Source: DASYAN01 sp963727755
GTDB lineage: Bacteria > Chloroflexota > Ktedonobacteria > Ktedonobacterales > Ktedonobacteraceae
Length of the DNA stretch: 64,000 bases
Direction of reading: 5' to 3'
Assembly: GCA_963727755.1 (NCBI GenBank)
Contig: CAVSHN010000015.1
Span: 1 to 64,000, forward strand
Below are positions 63,034-64,000 of the stretch, in pieces. The notes under the pieces are model-generated. The model searched no databases, was not told the DNA's origin, and saw nothing but the letters and a program-made list of their open reading frames with translations. The translations under genes and the position numbers were made by a program. How positions within the stretch are numbered: position 1 is the first letter of the stretch; the number at the start of each line of letters is the position of its first letter.

Positions 63034-64000
63034 TCACGCAGCTTGGGCAGCAGGCTTCAAAGAGACATTATAGCCCATCTTCTCCAAACGTTGAACCAGT
63101 CGCATTTCCAGAGGCTGCGGGTCCTCTTTTTTGTCAAAGAATGTGCTACCTAAATCCTGATAGGGTTTCTGCTCTTTCAAGACGTGGAAAGCGATCACCA
63201 AGATCGTATGGCCCACTGCCACCGTGGCTTTCTTTTTGCCCCGTTGAGCCGCCAGCCGTCCATATTGCGCTGACAGATACGTGTTCTTCGTATGGGAAGC
63301 TGCATGGGCTGCTTGAATTAAGAGTTTTCGCAACCAAGGACTGCCCTTGTTGGTTCTTCCTGAGAGACGCTTGCCTGCACTCTCATGGTTGCCCGGACAC
63401 ATCCCTGCCCACGATGCCAGATGCTTGGCTGTCTTGAAGCGACGCATATCCAACCCGATTTCTGCCAAGATGCCTTCGGCAATACGTTAACTGATGCCAG
63501 GAATGCTACAGAGGAGACCTGTTGCCTGCCCCCATGTCAGGGGCTCTAGAGGGTCATCTGTTGGCAAAGGGGCTGCCTCCGAGGGGTCAGCTGCTGACGG
63601 TGATCCTGTTGGCAAAGGCCCATCCGATTGGCCTCTTGGCTCAGCAGCCTCCGGTTCGTCTCCTGAGCCCTTTTCTAACCCGCTCTCCTGGACCCGCGCC
63701 TCTGGTTCGTCACCTGAACTGTCAGGTGGCAACCAGGGACCCATGCGAGCTTGGATCTCGATCCCCATTCGTTCAATCGCTTTCTCCAACTGATCCATAT
63801 GCCCCAGAATCTCGGTGAGCATGAAGCGGTGATGCGAGGTGACGGTTCCCTGCAATGCCGCTTCCAGATCCGCTCGCTTGGCTTTGAGCCGCCCCGGGCC
63901 AGATCGGCCAGCTTGTGGGGATCGCTTTCTCCAGCAAGGAGTGCCTTCAAGATTGCTTGGGCTGACTTGCCTGTGATATCACTTACAACATCTCCCAATT
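63034..64000 (-). pseudogene. IS110-family transposase, broken and cut by the window edge
   Basis: The C-terminal IS116/IS110/IS902 domain is clear: MAEIGLDMRRFKTAKHLASW, AGMCPGNHESAGKRLSGRT, KGSPWLRKLLIQAAHAASHT. Just upstream the frame has TAA at 63487-63489 where relatives have a Gln codon (PGIS, stop, RIAEGILAEIG). Another frame break lies near 63870, before QGTVTSHHRFMLTEI. Between them a low-complexity insert of about 70 residues rich in Pro, Ser, Gly and Glu (two GDEPEA motifs) sits in front of the transposase_20 domain, which is unusual. The N-terminal DEDD domain lies beyond the window. Confidence 0.85.

Overview
The window looks like chromosomal DNA from a large, IS-rich, multicellular-type Chloroflexota bacterium, most likely class Ktedonobacteria. 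This is an inference, resting on serine/threonine kinases fused to WD40 repeats, DUF4388-type proteins, a pentapeptide-repeat protein, a late-complex-I gene cluster, many toxin-antitoxin (TA) loci and many transposon remnants. No rRNA, tRNA or CRISPR array was recognised.

Layout. 1-4.6 kb is transposon debris: a broken IS200/IS605-type tnpB, a decayed second copy of recX cut by an ISAs1-type transposase fragment, and an intact ISKra4-type element with perfect terminal inverted repeats and an 11-bp target duplication. 5-7.3 kb holds a DUF4388-like protein and a membrane HAMP-type protein. 7.5-16.2 kb is an unusual accessory island. It encodes proteins with disordered N-termini joined to nucleotide- or sugar-phosphate-type catalytic domains: a HAD phosphatase, two proteins sharing a DUF3626/ADP-ribosyltransferase-like module (one also with an HD hydrolase domain), and a phosphoribosyltransferase-like protein. 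Small genes, two near-identical 129-bp MITEs and duplicated gene starts lie among them. 16.2-24.5 kb carries intact recX, panD, a DUF402 gene, an eIF1/SUI1-like gene, two decayed TA pairs, a TPR-like membrane protein and an S9 peptidase. 24.7-27.4 kb encodes a histidine phosphatase and membrane/coiled-coil proteins in overlapping frames, probably one disrupted locus.

28.2-29.2 kb holds a frameshifted GH11 xylanase with a LacI-type operator. 29.3-31.1 kb is an IS607-type element (serine recombinase plus atypical TnpB); a relative lies at 47.1-49.0 kb. 31.2-40.6 kb is a minus-strand complex I cluster (nuoI, J, K, L, M, N) invaded by a VapBC-like pair, an AbrB/Doc-like pair and an Rpn-type nuclease gene. 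41-47 kb has an unknown coiled-coil protein, a HigBA-like TA remnant, a kinase-WD40 gene and a phage-type antirepressor with an XRE regulator. 49-54.7 kb is a coherent lactate module: lutC, a lutB-lutA fusion, a DUF3311 protein and a sodium:solute symporter. 54.8-64 kb holds a DUF4388 relative, a pentapeptide-repeat protein, several TA loci (MazF with an IrrE-like protein, HicA, ParDE, a HigA-like antidote), a DUF4386 protein, a second kinase-WD40 gene, a GNAT and an IS110 transposase.

Caution: single-base frameshifts or in-frame stops occur about every 2-3 kb, including in conserved genes (nuoL, nuoM, nuoN, lutB, the symporter, both kinases). Some apparent pseudogenes may therefore be sequencing errors. 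Each such gene is annotated over its whole span with the break positions given.
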